Counted from the stretch's first letter, positions 17,064 to 26,131 are shown. The stretch is DNA of 64,000 bases from Nitrospira sp. Ga0074138 (GCA_001464735.1 LNDU01000047.1:140238-204237), one strand, 5' to 3'. The notes: generated by a model not told the origin, from the letters alone. Translations and numbers: made by a program.

Positions 17064-17909
17064 ATGACCGTCCTCCGCTTTCTGATCGAGACATTGACCA
17101 CCTTCTTGCGCCAGGGCTGCCCGAGCCTCGCGGCAGCCTTGGCCTTTTTCTCCTTACTCTCGCTCTTCCCTCTCGTCTTTCTTCTCCTGTATGGGATCAG
17201 CTTCCTGGTCAGCCAAAACATCATCGGCGAGCAATTCATCCTAAGCTTCCTGAAGGGCTTTCTGCCGTCATTGGGTGAACGATTGGCTGAAGAGCTCCAT
17301 CGGATCAGCGTATTAGAAGGTGTGCGCTGGCTGGTATTTCTGTCGTTCTTCTGGTTTGGAGGGCTCGTCTTTTACGAGCTCGACTACGCACTCAACGTGG
17401 TATTTGACAGCACCCAAAAGCGTCACCCGTTGATTTCTACCGCGATCTCCATAGCCCTGCTGGGATCGACAGGACTTTTATTGTTCATTTCCTATGTCGC
17501 CACGCAAACCATCGCCTTTTTGACTGCCTATGCTCCGAAGCTGTGGGGGCTCGATCTCGTCGCCCTTGCCGCCCATGATTTTCATCTCACCTACACGCTC
17601 CCCTTTTCCCTAGCATTCCTGACGGTGAGCCTATTGTACCGCCTGGTGCCACGCCGCCGTCCACAGTGGAGCCACGCTATGGCAGGCGCGCTGACGTTCG
17701 GCCTGCTCTGGGTTTCGGCGAAGTTGCTGTTCATCAGCTACAGCGACTATGCCACCGTGTACGCCAGGCTCTATGGATCATTACTCGAGGTCGTGCTCTT
17801 ATTGCTCTGGGTCTATTATTCCGCCGGGCTCTTGCTGTTTGGTGGGATTATCGCCCGCAAGCTACAACAGCTCGCCTACTCGTCACCGGTGCCCAATGAC
17901 AGTGGTTAG
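17064..17909 (+). CDS. YihY/BrkB (UPF0761) family inner-membrane protein
   Basis: About 281 residues with six hydrophobic segments. The stretch CPSLAAALAFFSLLSLFPL near the N-terminus and the C-terminal YARLYGSLLEVVLLLLWVYYSAGLLLFGG are the usual YihY/BrkB signatures. The family was once named ribonuclease BN but is a membrane protein of uncertain function. ATG 17064 has GGAG at 17056-17059; a second ATG at 17052 is possible. It may be read through from nuoN but no functional link is evident. Confidence 0.9.
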   Translation: MTVLRFLIETLTTFLRQGCPSLAAALAFFSLLSLFPLVFLLLYGISFLVSQNIIGEQFILSFLKGFLPSLGERLAEELHRISVLEGVRWLVFLSFFWFGGLVFYELDYALNVVFDSTQKRHPLISTAISIALLGSTGLLLFISYVATQTIAFLTAYAPKLWGLDLVALAAHDFHLTYTLPFSLAFLTVSLLYRLVPRRRPQWSHAMAGALTFGLLWVSAKLLFISYSDYATVYARLYGSLLEVVLLLLWVYYSAGLLLFGGIIARKLQQLAYSSPVPNDSG

Positions 17910-17951
17910 CCGAGAGGGTGGAGTGTGATGACCGATGGTACATCCCGCAAC

Positions 17952-19112
17952 TTAGCGGTTGGGAAAGCCCCGGAGCTGAAGATAACGCACGATGGCTGAG
18001 TGGGTTACAAGTCCGACCATTTCTCCGTCCTGCATGACCACTAAGCGACCCCACCCTTCACGGGCCATACGCTCCAGCGCATGCATCACAGGAATATCCG
18101 GCTCGATCACTAACGATTCCGAACGGGGGCGCATCACCTGCTCGACCCTGCGCCAAGGCCACAGCGACGGCGGAACGCTCTGAATCTCAACCGTGGTGAT
18201 GAGTCCCACCAGTCGCCCATCCTCTAACACTGGGAAACCGCCGTAGCCATAGGATTGGAAGTGCTGATTCACGGCCACATCCAACGTGCAATGCGATGGA
18301 ATCGAGGTGACCGTCGTCGTCATGACATCCCGAATGGGGACCGTTGCCAGAGCCTGACGCATGACCGCTTGACGACGACTCGCTAGGGCTGCGGAGAAGA
18401 GAAACATGCCGATGACGACAACCCACCCACCGTTCGATGCCATCGACGTGGGTAGTCCGCCGCTCGCAGACCCGTACAGCACGACAAAGCCAACCAGCCC
18501 AAGCATCACTCCAAATGCAAGTCCGACCCCTGCGGCTTGTTTGGTCGCTCGATGAAAGTTGTCTCCCCATGCCCACAGTCCCGCACGTAACATTCGTCCG
18601 CCGTCCAGTGGAAAACCTGGAATCATATTGAAGAGCCCGATTTGGATATTAACGAAGCCCAGCAAGGCCCCAAGCATGATCCACCCCTGGAGACCATGTT
18701 GCCGTTGCATCGCCTCTGCCAGCTCCACAAACACAAAACAAAGACCGCCGATCACAAAGCTGACTGCCGGCCCGGCCAACGCAATGAGGAATTCAGCGCG
18801 GGGTGTGGGGGCTTCCCTCCGCATGTGAGCCACGCCGCCAAAAATAAACAGCGTAATCTTTTCAATCGGAATGCGGTAGTACAACGCGACGTAAGAATGG
18901 CCGAGCTCATGCAAGAGCACGGAGACGAATAATAGGACTGCTGCAAGTCCGCCCATAGCCCAATAACGTTCTGGAGTGAGCCCGGGCAAATTGTCCGGTA
19001 GATACTCAGTCGAGAGTGACCAGGTGACCAGGAAAAACACCACGAACCATGAAGCATGGACGCGGATCGGAATTCCCAATGCGCGGCCGATTTCCCAGGA
19101 AGGTACCTGCAT
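17952..19112 (-). CDS. Site-2 protease (M50) with C-terminal CBS pair
   Basis: About 386 residues. The zinc-protease motif LLHELGHSYVALYY and the second-metal motif NMIPGFPLDGGRML lie within a six-helix membrane domain, followed by two CBS modules (from about VPIRDVMTTTV). This is the Rip-like group of intramembrane proteases in which CBS domains probably sense adenine nucleotides. Substrates are often membrane-bound anti-sigma factors; none is encoded nearby. ATG 19112 is preferred to an upstream GTG at 19121. The gene is divergent from the deacetylase at 19182. Confidence 0.93.
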   Translation of the reverse strand: MQVPSWEIGRALGIPIRVHASWFVVFFLVTWSLSTEYLPDNLPGLTPERYWAMGGLAAVLLFVSVLLHELGHSYVALYYRIPIEKITLFIFGGVAHMRREAPTPRAEFLIALAGPAVSFVIGGLCFVFVELAEAMQRQHGLQGWIMLGALLGFVNIQIGLFNMIPGFPLDGGRMLRAGLWAWGDNFHRATKQAAGVGLAFGVMLGLVGFVVLYGSASGGLPTSMASNGGWVVVIGMFLFSAALASRRQAVMRQALATVPIRDVMTTTVTSIPSHCTLDVAVNQHFQSYGYGGFPVLEDGRLVGLITTVEIQSVPPSLWPWRRVEQVMRPRSESLVIEPDIPVMHALERMAREGWGRLVVMQDGEMVGLVTHSAIVRYLQLRGFPNR

Positions 19113-19145
19113 TGACAACACCGTACCAGCGGAATACGCAAAGGG

Positions 19146-19181
19146 TCAATCTTCTCCACCGGTTCAGGTATACTAACCCCT
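19146..19181 (+). promoter_or_regulatory. Candidate promoter giving a leaderless transcript
   Basis: TATACT at 19169-19174 is a good -10 box. The start codon of the following gene begins at 19182, so a transcript starting 7 bases after the box would begin at or next to the A of ATG. A weak GTCAAT-type -35 lies at about 19145-19150. No ribosome-binding site is present, which fits leaderless translation. Confidence 0.5.
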
Positions 19182-19898
19182 ATGCGACAACACGTTCTGC
19201 GACGCCTGCTGATCGGCGTGCTGTTAGCCGCAACTCCAGGGCCATTCGTTCCAGTAGACGGCGTGGCTCAAGTAATCAAGTCCGGTCCACCAACCTGCCC
19301 GGGCGTGGCGCTGACGTTCGATCTCTGCCCTGTGCGAAAGGGGTCCGGCTACGATCGGCCGTTGATGGACTATCTCATCGCACACCGGATCCCCGCCACA
19401 TTCTTCATGTCCGGCAAGTGGATGGCCAAACATGAACCGGAGGTGGGCCATCTGCTGGGCATAGAATTTTTCGAAGTCGGGACGCATGGTGACGTCCACG
19501 CCCACCTTCCCATGCACGATGCCGACGAACAACGCAGTGAGATCCTTGGCCCTGTCAAAATCCTGCAAGACCACTATGCCTATACGGCGACGTTGTTTCG
19601 GCCACCGTACGGCGAATACAACGACCTGACCGTCGCCGTGGTGCAACTGCTCGGCCTGCAGTTCATCCAATGGAATATCGAATCGGGCGATCCAGATCCG
19701 ACACTCTCGGCAGAACAAATCTTGGCTAGAGTCACCAAGCGGGCCAAGCCCGGCAGCATCATCGTCTTCCACGCCAATGGCAAGGGCAAACAAACTCAGA
19801 AAGTGATCGAACAACTCACAACGGATATCCTACCCAGGAAAGGACTCCGACCCATGACCGTCAGCGAACTGTTGAATTGTACTCCACCGAGCCCATGA
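19182..19898 (+). CDS. Polysaccharide deacetylase (NodB domain) family protein, exported
   Basis: 238 residues with an N-terminal hydrophobic segment (LLIGVLLAATPGPFVPVDG) that is probably a signal peptide. The NodB fold motifs are TFDLCP, the metal-binding HGDVHAH and RPPYGEYN, then WNIESGDP. The usual first motif is TFDDG; here the second, metal-binding aspartate position is leucine and a cysteine follows, so activity may be altered. Likely acts on a periplasmic or envelope glycan. The stop overlaps the start of the next gene (ATGA). Confidence 0.85.
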   Translation: MRQHVLRRLLIGVLLAATPGPFVPVDGVAQVIKSGPPTCPGVALTFDLCPVRKGSGYDRPLMDYLIAHRIPATFFMSGKWMAKHEPEVGHLLGIEFFEVGTHGDVHAHLPMHDADEQRSEILGPVKILQDHYAYTATLFRPPYGEYNDLTVAVVQLLGLQFIQWNIESGDPDPTLSAEQILARVTKRAKPGSIIVFHANGKGKQTQKVIEQLTTDILPRKGLRPMTVSELLNCTPPSP

Positions 19899-20374
19899 CT
19901 GACCCGGTGATCAGGAACATGGATCCGGATGATCGCGAGTCTGTCGTCCAACTGCTCGGTGAATCTGATCCCTGGAAAAAGCTCGGTTACTCGAAGGACG
20001 ATTGGAACCGCATCTTTTGTCCGACTCCCCAGGGGCGAGACTGCTACGTGGCCCTCCTCGATGGGCAAGTGGCAGGCGTCGCCATCCTGAAGCAGAAGTT
20101 TCTCCTGGGCGATTATTTGGAGCTGTTAGGCATGGCTGAATGGGCTCGTCAGAAGGGAGTCGGCGGGCAGCTGTTACGGCACATTGAAGAGCTCGTCTTT
20201 AAGCGGACCACGAACCTCTTTGCCTGTGTGTCGGATTTCAACCAACCGGCGCGATCCTTTTACAAGAAGCACGGCTATCAAGAAATCGGGCCTATGCCTA
20301 ACTTCTTGATACCAGGGAGCGCGGAACTGTTGTTGCGGAAGACGGCGGGGCCTGCCAGAGGAAGAGGTCAGTAG
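19895..20374 (+). CDS. GNAT-family N-acetyltransferase
   Basis: About 159 residues from ATG 19895, which overlaps the deacetylase stop. The acetyl-CoA-binding part is WARQKGVGGQLLRHIEEL, followed by NLFACVSDFNQPARSFYKKHGYQEIG, a standard GNAT ending. The substrate cannot be predicted. Translational coupling to the deacetylase suggests the two are expressed together. Confidence 0.88.
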   Translation: MTDPVIRNMDPDDRESVVQLLGESDPWKKLGYSKDDWNRIFCPTPQGRDCYVALLDGQVAGVAILKQKFLLGDYLELLGMAEWARQKGVGGQLLRHIEELVFKRTTNLFACVSDFNQPARSFYKKHGYQEIGPMPNFLIPGSAELLLRKTAGPARGRGQ

Positions 20375-20442
20375 TCATTGGTCATCGGTCAATGGTACAT
20401 TCCAACAGCAATCGCTCTTTTAATGACTATTGACCAATGACT
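20373..20442 (+). repeat. TGACCAATGAC-type inverted repeat
   Basis: AGTCATTGGTCA (20373-20384) and TGACCAATGACT (20431-20442) are perfect 12-bp inverted repeats. Additional related words (GGTCAATGG, TATTGACC) lie between. The right arm contains the ATG (20437) of the next gene. Related words recur at 52532-52609. Confidence 0.65.
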
Positions 20443-20844
20443 GATTTGCGAGTCAAAAAACTCCTCCACACAAGAATGCGGGTCAGCGATTTGGATGAGA
20501 CCATCCGATTTTACACGACCGTCTTGGGCCTCGAGGTTCTTGAGCGAAAGACGTCTCCGCGCGGCTCATACCTCGCTTTTCTCAAAGTCCCCAATAGCGA
20601 CGAACTGATTGAACTAACCAGTTTCCCCCCAAGCGGGCCGGTGAAAGTTGAGGAAGATCTCATTCATCTGGCCTTTCAAGTCGAAAACCTCGACGAAACG
20701 ATCGCCTCGCTTCATGCACAGGGTGTCACGATCACCGATGGCCCCACAACAACCTCTTCCGGAAGCCGGTTCATCTTCATTGATGCTCCCGACGGCTATG
20801 AGATTGAGCTCATTGAACGGCCGGCCGGAGTGAAGATCGTCTAG
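20437..20844 (+). CDS. VOC/glyoxalase-family protein (lactoylglutathione lyase-like)
   Basis: 135 residues. LLHTRMRVSDLDETIRFYTTVLGLEVL starts a typical glyoxalase I fold (shortened here to the start of that stretch: LLHTRMRVSDLDE). Candidate metal ligands are the histidine of HTR, the glutamate of ELTSF, the histidine of LIHLAFQV, and the glutamate of YEIELIE, the full set expected of glyoxalase I. It could detoxify methylglyoxal, but related VOC enzymes share this pattern. The ATG lies inside a repeat arm. Confidence 0.82.
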   Translation: MTDLRVKKLLHTRMRVSDLDETIRFYTTVLGLEVLERKTSPRGSYLAFLKVPNSDELIELTSFPPSGPVKVEEDLIHLAFQVENLDETIASLHAQGVTITDGPTTTSSGSRFIFIDAPDGYEIELIERPAGVKIV

Positions 20845-20967
20845 CTTCCAACAAATACAGACTCCCCACTTTCAAGCTCCGCGCACATTGACGATGTGAC
20901 TCCCTCCGAAGTACCTTCTTCTCATCAACATACCGTGTGAATTCTCTGAATCAGGAGGACCGCTGAG

Positions 20968-21837
20968 ATGAAGAACGGGTTTTTCCGAGGACATGGGCTT
21001 GGTAACGATTATCTCGTGATGGATCCCAAAGACCTGACGTTCAAGCTGACGCCAAAGACCATCAAAGCGATTTGCGATCGGAACTGGGGGCTCGGCAGCG
21101 ACGGGATTCTGTCGTTGGTTCCGTCAAAGAAGGCCGATTTCGGGCTGCGCATTTTCAACCCGGACGGTAGTGAGGCGGAAAAATCAGGGAACGGCCTCAG
21201 GATCTTCGCGCGCTATCTCCACGCGACCGGTAAAACAAAGAAGAAGCGCTTCACAGTCGAGACAAAGGGCGGGCTGGTCAGCATTGACCTGCAGGTAGAC
21301 CGGCATGGCGATGCTGCCGCTGCGACGGTCGAGATGGGGATCGCCACGTTCAAGCCGGATGCGCTCCCCTGTTCACTTGACGTGCCCGAGTTGATTCAGC
21401 AACCGATCGAAGCTGCAGGCCGCTCGTTGATTTTTACCGGCGTGAGCGTCGGCAATCCCCATTGTGTCGTCTTCAAGCCAACCGGAGAATCGTGGTCACG
21501 GGAGGAACTTTTGGCGCTTGGGCCAGCCCTGGAACACCACAAGCTGTTTCCTAAACGGACGAACGTGCAGCTCGTCGTTCCAACCGGACGTAACGAAGTC
21601 TTCATTCTGATTTGGGAACGTGGCGCCGGAGAGACGCAGGCCTCCGGCTCGTCATCCTGTGCGGCGGCCAGCGCAGCGGTTCGCTTAGGACTTGTGAGGA
21701 GCCCCGTCACCGTCAAGATGCCAGGGGGAGTGCTGAACATTGATGTGGCTCCGGACTTCAGCCTCACCATGAAAGGGCCGGTGGCCGAAGTCGCGCGAGG
21801 AACATTAAGCCCGTCGTTTATCCGGGGATTGAAATAG
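20968..21837 (+). CDS. DapF-family epimerase-like protein with Ser in place of both catalytic Cys
   Basis: 289 residues, the full length and fold pattern of diaminopimelate epimerase: HGLGNDY near the start, FNPDGSEAEK, GNPHCVVF, ERGAGETQ and a C-terminal MKGPVAEV. In true DapF the two catalytic bases are cysteines in CGNG and ACGSG. Here the codons are TCA (Ser73, KSGNG) and TCC (Ser226, QASGSSSC). Both thiols are therefore absent although surrounding residues are kept. It may be a divergent epimerase, an enzyme with different chemistry or an inactive paralogue; related proline racemase-type enzymes tolerate single Cys-to-Ser changes. GGAGG precedes the start. Confidence 0.85.
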   Translation: MKNGFFRGHGLGNDYLVMDPKDLTFKLTPKTIKAICDRNWGLGSDGILSLVPSKKADFGLRIFNPDGSEAEKSGNGLRIFARYLHATGKTKKKRFTVETKGGLVSIDLQVDRHGDAAAATVEMGIATFKPDALPCSLDVPELIQQPIEAAGRSLIFTGVSVGNPHCVVFKPTGESWSREELLALGPALEHHKLFPKRTNVQLVVPTGRNEVFILIWERGAGETQASGSSSCAAASAAVRLGLVRSPVTVKMPGGVLNIDVAPDFSLTMKGPVAEVARGTLSPSFIRGLK

Positions 21838-21920
21838 CGAACCATCGACCGTTATAGCCAACCGACGGAAAGCTCCGGTGTACTCCTGGTATTCTTATGA
21901 TGATACATGACGATTGACGC

Positions 21921-23729
21921 ATGACGATCGACGTGCTCCAGTCCAAACTTGCCCATCTGCCCGGTAGCCCCGGCGTCTACCTGTTCAAGAACGAGCAAGG
22001 AGAAATCATATACATCGGAAAAGCCGCGGTGCTCGCCGATCGCGTCCGATCCTATTTCCAGAAAGGGACTGACCATAGCCTCAAGACCAGTCTTCTCGTC
22101 AGCCACGTCACCGACCTAGAGACGATGGTGACCCGATCCGAGCTCGAAGCCCTGATTCTTGAGAGCAATCTGGTCAAGCGCCACAAACCCCGCTTCAACA
22201 TCGTGTTGCGGGACGACAAGCAGTACCCCTATGTGCGGCTGCCCATCAAAGACGATTTTCCCCGCCTCTCGATCGTGCGCCGCGTGCAAAAAGATGGAGC
22301 CCTCTACTATGGCCCCTATACCCCGGCGAACGCGCTCCGGGAGACGTTGAAAGTCATCAAACACGTCTTCCCTCTCGCCACGTGCACGATTGACATAGAC
22401 GGGACCGCTGACCGTGCCTGCATCGAGTTTGAGATCAAGCGGTGCATGGCACCCTGTACTGGCCATCAGTCGAAGGAGGAGTACCATCAGATCGTCAAAC
22501 AGGTCCGCCACTTTCTCGAAGGCCGGGATCATGAGTTACTGGGCGATCTCCGTACTCGCATGGAAACGGCGGCCGAACGGGAAGAATTCGAAGAAGCGGC
22601 CCGGCTGCGGGACCGCCTCTTCAAGATCCAACGCATGCTGGAAAAGCAGCGGATCACGCAGACCTCGGCAACGGATCAGGACGTAATCGGCTTGGCCAGA
22701 CAGGGTTCGGCAGTGGACCTGCAAATTCTGTTCGTGCGCGGCGGCTTGCTGATCGGGCGGAAAGATTTCTTCTGGCCTCAGTCGGCTGATGCCCCGGACG
22801 AGGAACTGGTCCGCTCCGCGATCGAACAATTCTATAACAAGGATGGGCAGCCGCCCAGAGAAGTCCTCGTCCCGACCGATCTCGAAGACACCGTACTGAT
22901 TCAACAATGGCTCTCCGACAAGCGAGGGGAATCCGTTCATGTACGTTCGCCTGAGCGAGGCGCCAAGCATCAGTTGGTTCTTTTAGCCGAGGAGAATGCG
23001 GCTGCGGCTGTCGCCGATCATTTGCGCGATGAGGAACGTGATCGGCAAGCGGGCGAGGAACTGAAACGGCTGCTGAGACTGGAACAGGCTCCGCGTCGGA
23101 TCGAAGGATTCGACATCTCGAATACGATGGGCAACGACTCTGTCGCCTCAATGGTTGTGTGGGAAGACGGACAGATGAAGAAGACGGACTATCGACGGTT
23201 CAAGATCCAAACGGTCGAAGGGGCCAATGACTTCGCCAGTATGAAAGAGGTGGTTACGCGTCGCTATGGGCGAGAGGAGAGCCTGGCTCAGCCGGATCTG
23301 ATTCTCATCGACGGCGGGTTAGGCCAACTGGCTGCCGCGCTGGAGGGGCTCAAAGAGACTGGCCAACCAGGTTTGCAGATCCTTGGGCTGGCCAAAGCAC
23401 GCGGCGACAAGGAGGAACGTGTCTTCTTAGCGGGGAGAAAAAACCCGATTGCCCTCAGGGCCACCTCTCCGGCCACCCATCTGTTACAGCATATTCGTGA
23501 CGAAGCGCATCGCTTCGCGATTACCTTCCACAGGAAGCTGCGTGGCAAATCACTGGTCAGTTCAAAACTGGATCAGGTCATTGGGATCGGGGAGATTCGG
23601 CGCAATCAACTCCTAGAGAAATTTGGCAGCCTCGACAAAGTGGTGTCAGCCAGCGACGAAGCCCTACAGGAGGCCGGACTCAATGCGGAAACTGTTTTGA
23701 ATCTCCGTCGGGCACTTGAACAGCAATAG
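21921..23729 (+). CDS. uvrC: Excinuclease ABC subunit C
   Basis: 602 residues. Domains in order: GIY-YIG nuclease (GVYLFKNEQGEIIYIGKA, about 15-95), the UvrB-binding coiled region (EEFEEAARLRDRLFKIQ, about 205-240), the RNase H-like second nuclease (IEGFDISNTMG and LILIDGG, about 380-540), and C-terminal helix-hairpin-helix motifs. It makes the dual incisions in nucleotide excision repair. The bases before the start hold a near-duplicate of the start region, ATGACGATTGACG at 21907, so ATG 21907 in another frame is a decoy. Confidence 0.97.
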   Translation: MTIDVLQSKLAHLPGSPGVYLFKNEQGEIIYIGKAAVLADRVRSYFQKGTDHSLKTSLLVSHVTDLETMVTRSELEALILESNLVKRHKPRFNIVLRDDKQYPYVRLPIKDDFPRLSIVRRVQKDGALYYGPYTPANALRETLKVIKHVFPLATCTIDIDGTADRACIEFEIKRCMAPCTGHQSKEEYHQIVKQVRHFLEGRDHELLGDLRTRMETAAEREEFEEAARLRDRLFKIQRMLEKQRITQTSATDQDVIGLARQGSAVDLQILFVRGGLLIGRKDFFWPQSADAPDEELVRSAIEQFYNKDGQPPREVLVPTDLEDTVLIQQWLSDKRGESVHVRSPERGAKHQLVLLAEENAAAAVADHLRDEERDRQAGEELKRLLRLEQAPRRIEGFDISNTMGNDSVASMVVWEDGQMKKTDYRRFKIQTVEGANDFASMKEVVTRRYGREESLAQPDLILIDGGLGQLAAALEGLKETGQPGLQILGLAKARGDKEERVFLAGRKNPIALRATSPATHLLQHIRDEAHRFAITFHRKLRGKSLVSSKLDQVIGIGEIRRNQLLEKFGSLDKVVSASDEALQEAGLNAETVLNLRRALEQQ

Positions 23730-23750
23730 TCATCGGCCTCCATTCGTCGC

Positions 23751-25145
23751 CTAAAATAGATACCGGAAACTGAACGTTCCCAGATGTACGAACGCATGGT
23801 AGGTCCCGTCCACTGTCGGATTTTGGTTACCAACCACCGTGCGTGATTCGTAGAACCACTCCTGATAGGCAAGATCGAGCCCGATTCCTTTCGGCCACAA
23901 GGCTGACTCCCCACTGCAAGGGATCATGCCGAGAAAACGTCCAGAGCCCTTACAAAGAAAGCCCACGCCAAGAGATAGGGTATGAGCCGGCAAAGAAATG
24001 ATGCCAGGATTAAAGGTCCGATCAGGGACAGGATCTTCCGTGTACGTATAACCGGAACGGGCGGCGACCTCCCAATGCGGCAACCAGCCTGGACTCAGCC
24101 ACTTATATTCGGTTCCGACTGCGATCACTGGCACATTCTTCCACTGTTGCGGTTGGGGGATTGTGGCTCCATTGGGCAGTCGTACATCGAGATTCCTGTT
24201 TAAGCTCCACCCCACATACTCGACATCGACTTCGACTTTCCATTCTCGCTCTGGGGATCGAATCGGCCAGACGGCGAGAGCCCCCATCACCATTTGTGGC
24301 AACACCAAATCCGTGGAGGCGTCGGCCACCTTCCCTCCGTTGACTAACAACGACCCATTTAACGGCAACACCGCTTGGCTGCGATAGACCAACCCGATTG
24401 AGACGACCGGTTTACCAGCTTTGTTCTTGAATGGAGTATAGAGCAGACTGGCAGTCACTCCCGCTCCAGTCCCTGTCCCGTTCAGTTCAATAGACGCTCC
24501 GGGTGGAATCCCTGCGCTTCCAGCACTGATCTGTTTCTGCTCGACATGCCCCTCGCCCAGAAAGCTGGCGAAGGTATAAATATCGGCGCTCACACCGACG
24601 GAGAGCGCATCGCTTATCTTATAGGCAATCGTGGGTTTGATAGCGATTAACGGCAACTCCGCTGACGTGACCGCAGTATTGAACGGGGCGTCAATCGGGT
24701 AGCGAGTTCTTAAGCCAAACGGCGATGTCAGCCCCAATCCAATGGTCACAGCTGAAAAACGAGGTGCACCGAGTGCTCCAAGGTTGGCGCTGAGGTAGGT
24801 GTGCCCGGGTGGAGGGAAGCTGACGCTTCCCCCGAAATCGCCTCGAGTATCAACTCCGGAAATGCTCTTCGCCTTTATGGAACCACCAAGTAACGCGATC
24901 CCGAATACTCCCTGGATACCAGAGACTTGAGTAAGGCCAGCAGGATTATATTGAATAGCTGAGGCATCATCCGCCTGGGCTGCGAATGCATTCCCTTGAG
25001 CTGCGGCGACCGCCCCCTGTGGTTGAAACCTCAGTGCCTGAGCGGTTGCGCGTACAGGGATCAGAAACACCACCGCCGCTACGATCATCACCCCAACTGC
25101 AACCCTATGATGAGGCAGGCAACCTGATGAAGTAACCTGAAGCAT
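23751..25145 (-). CDS. OmpP1/FadL/TodX-family outer-membrane transport protein
   Basis: 464 residues. An N-terminal hydrophobic stretch (VAVGVMIVAAVVFLIPVRA) serves as signal peptide, followed by GNAFAAQADDASAIQYNPAGL, the conserved N-terminal plug segment of FadL channels. Beta strands run to a C-terminal phenylalanine (SFRYLF), as required for outer-membrane insertion. FadL-type channels take up hydrophobic compounds such as long-chain fatty acids. The gene is divergent from luxR and shares its upstream region, so a role in uptake of long-chain acyl signals is possible but not shown. Confidence 0.88.
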   Translation of the reverse strand: MLQVTSSGCLPHHRVAVGVMIVAAVVFLIPVRATAQALRFQPQGAVAAAQGNAFAAQADDASAIQYNPAGLTQVSGIQGVFGIALLGGSIKAKSISGVDTRGDFGGSVSFPPPGHTYLSANLGALGAPRFSAVTIGLGLTSPFGLRTRYPIDAPFNTAVTSAELPLIAIKPTIAYKISDALSVGVSADIYTFASFLGEGHVEQKQISAGSAGIPPGASIELNGTGTGAGVTASLLYTPFKNKAGKPVVSIGLVYRSQAVLPLNGSLLVNGGKVADASTDLVLPQMVMGALAVWPIRSPEREWKVEVDVEYVGWSLNRNLDVRLPNGATIPQPQQWKNVPVIAVGTEYKWLSPGWLPHWEVAARSGYTYTEDPVPDRTFNPGIISLPAHTLSLGVGFLCKGSGRFLGMIPCSGESALWPKGIGLDLAYQEWFYESRTVVGNQNPTVDGTYHAFVHLGTFSFRYLF

Positions 25146-25229
25146 AGCTATGCTGTCTACTTGCGTCTTTCCCCCTCCGATCTTGCTAGACGAATACCCT
25201 ATTTGATCGTCATAGGTATAGATCCGTAT

Positions 25230-25277
25230 GGACCTAGTTGGTAGGCCCTATCAAAACTTGTTTCGTTTTTCTATAAT
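25230..25277 (+). promoter_or_regulatory. Lux-box-like inverted repeat and -10 box upstream of luxR
   Basis: GGACCTA (25230-25236), spacer GTTGG, TAGGCCC (25242-25248): an inverted repeat with one mismatch per arm of seven. TATAAT lies at 25272-25277, placing the centre of the repeat about 45 bases before the expected transcription start, where LuxR-type activators usually bind. The arms resemble only loosely the perfect lux box at 26982-27001. Confidence 0.4.
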
Positions 25278-25318
25278 GTTCTCTCAATTTCGACTCTCCA
25301 CACATTTGGAGGCTCTCT

Positions 25319-26131
25319 ATGACACATGTGACACAGACTGAGAAAAACAAGCGCCCTTTCCCCCGTGAACTCTTCGAATCGCTTTCAAAAACCGAATGCA
25401 CGGCGTTTGTCGAAGCACTCCATTTCACGGTTGAAGCGGACTCTACCGCTGCTGTCAAAGAGGCGCTGCTCCAGTTTCAAAATTTGTTTCCTTTTACGCG
25501 AGTGATTGGTGGCCTCGCCCGCCTCACAGCGAAGGGCAGTTTCGACGGGTTTACCAACGTCATCAATGTAAGCTACCCCGAGGAATGGATTCGCCTCTAC
25601 TGGCAAAACGGATATTTTGAGGTTGATCCGGTCTTTCAGACCGCTCTGGAAAAACCAGGCACCCAACATTGGGGGACTACCTATCAACAAGCAAGCTCTC
25701 CGAAGCAGCAGGAATTCATGGCCACAGCAAAGAAATTTGGACTTGGAGATGGGATTACAACCGGATCCGCAGATCCAGCTTGCGGAGTCGCGACCTTCTG
25801 TTCCTTTGCTTCCGCTGATAGCGTAGATGCCACGCGATATGTGCCACTCATTGAGTATTTCGGATACTATGTTCATCTGGCGCTCTTACGCACGGCCCCT
25901 GCAAAGGCCCAATCAATGGATCGCTGTGTAAAGCGGTTAACGCTGAGGGAGTTGACGATTCTGAACTGGGTCAAGAACGGCAAGACGAATTGGGAAATTG
26001 CCCAAATTATGGGTGTGACCGAGCGCACAATCAGATTCCATGTTGAAAGTATTTTCTCCAAGCTGGATGTCACATCACGGTCTCAGGCTGTCGCCACTGC
26101 CATTGAACATGGCTTGCCGAATGTGGTCTAG
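25319..26131 (+). CDS. LuxR-family transcriptional regulator with autoinducer-binding domain
   Basis: 270 residues. The N-terminal autoinducer-binding domain has the invariant contacts: Trp90 and Tyr94 in EEWIRLYW, Asp103-Pro104 in VDPVF, a tryptophan in QHWG and the glycine in GDGITTG. The C-terminal LuxR helix-turn-helix (LTLRELTILNWVKNGKTNWE) keeps the conserved glutamate, leucine and glycine. It should bind an acyl-homoserine lactone and regulate transcription. GGAGG lies 8 bases before ATG 25319. The convergent neighbour is the luxI-type synthase, so the two form a probable quorum-sensing pair. Confidence 0.93.
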   Translation: MTHVTQTEKNKRPFPRELFESLSKTECTAFVEALHFTVEADSTAAVKEALLQFQNLFPFTRVIGGLARLTAKGSFDGFTNVINVSYPEEWIRLYWQNGYFEVDPVFQTALEKPGTQHWGTTYQQASSPKQQEFMATAKKFGLGDGITTGSADPACGVATFCSFASADSVDATRYVPLIEYFGYYVHLALLRTAPAKAQSMDRCVKRLTLRELTILNWVKNGKTNWEIAQIMGVTERTIRFHVESIFSKLDVTSRSQAVATAIEHGLPNVV

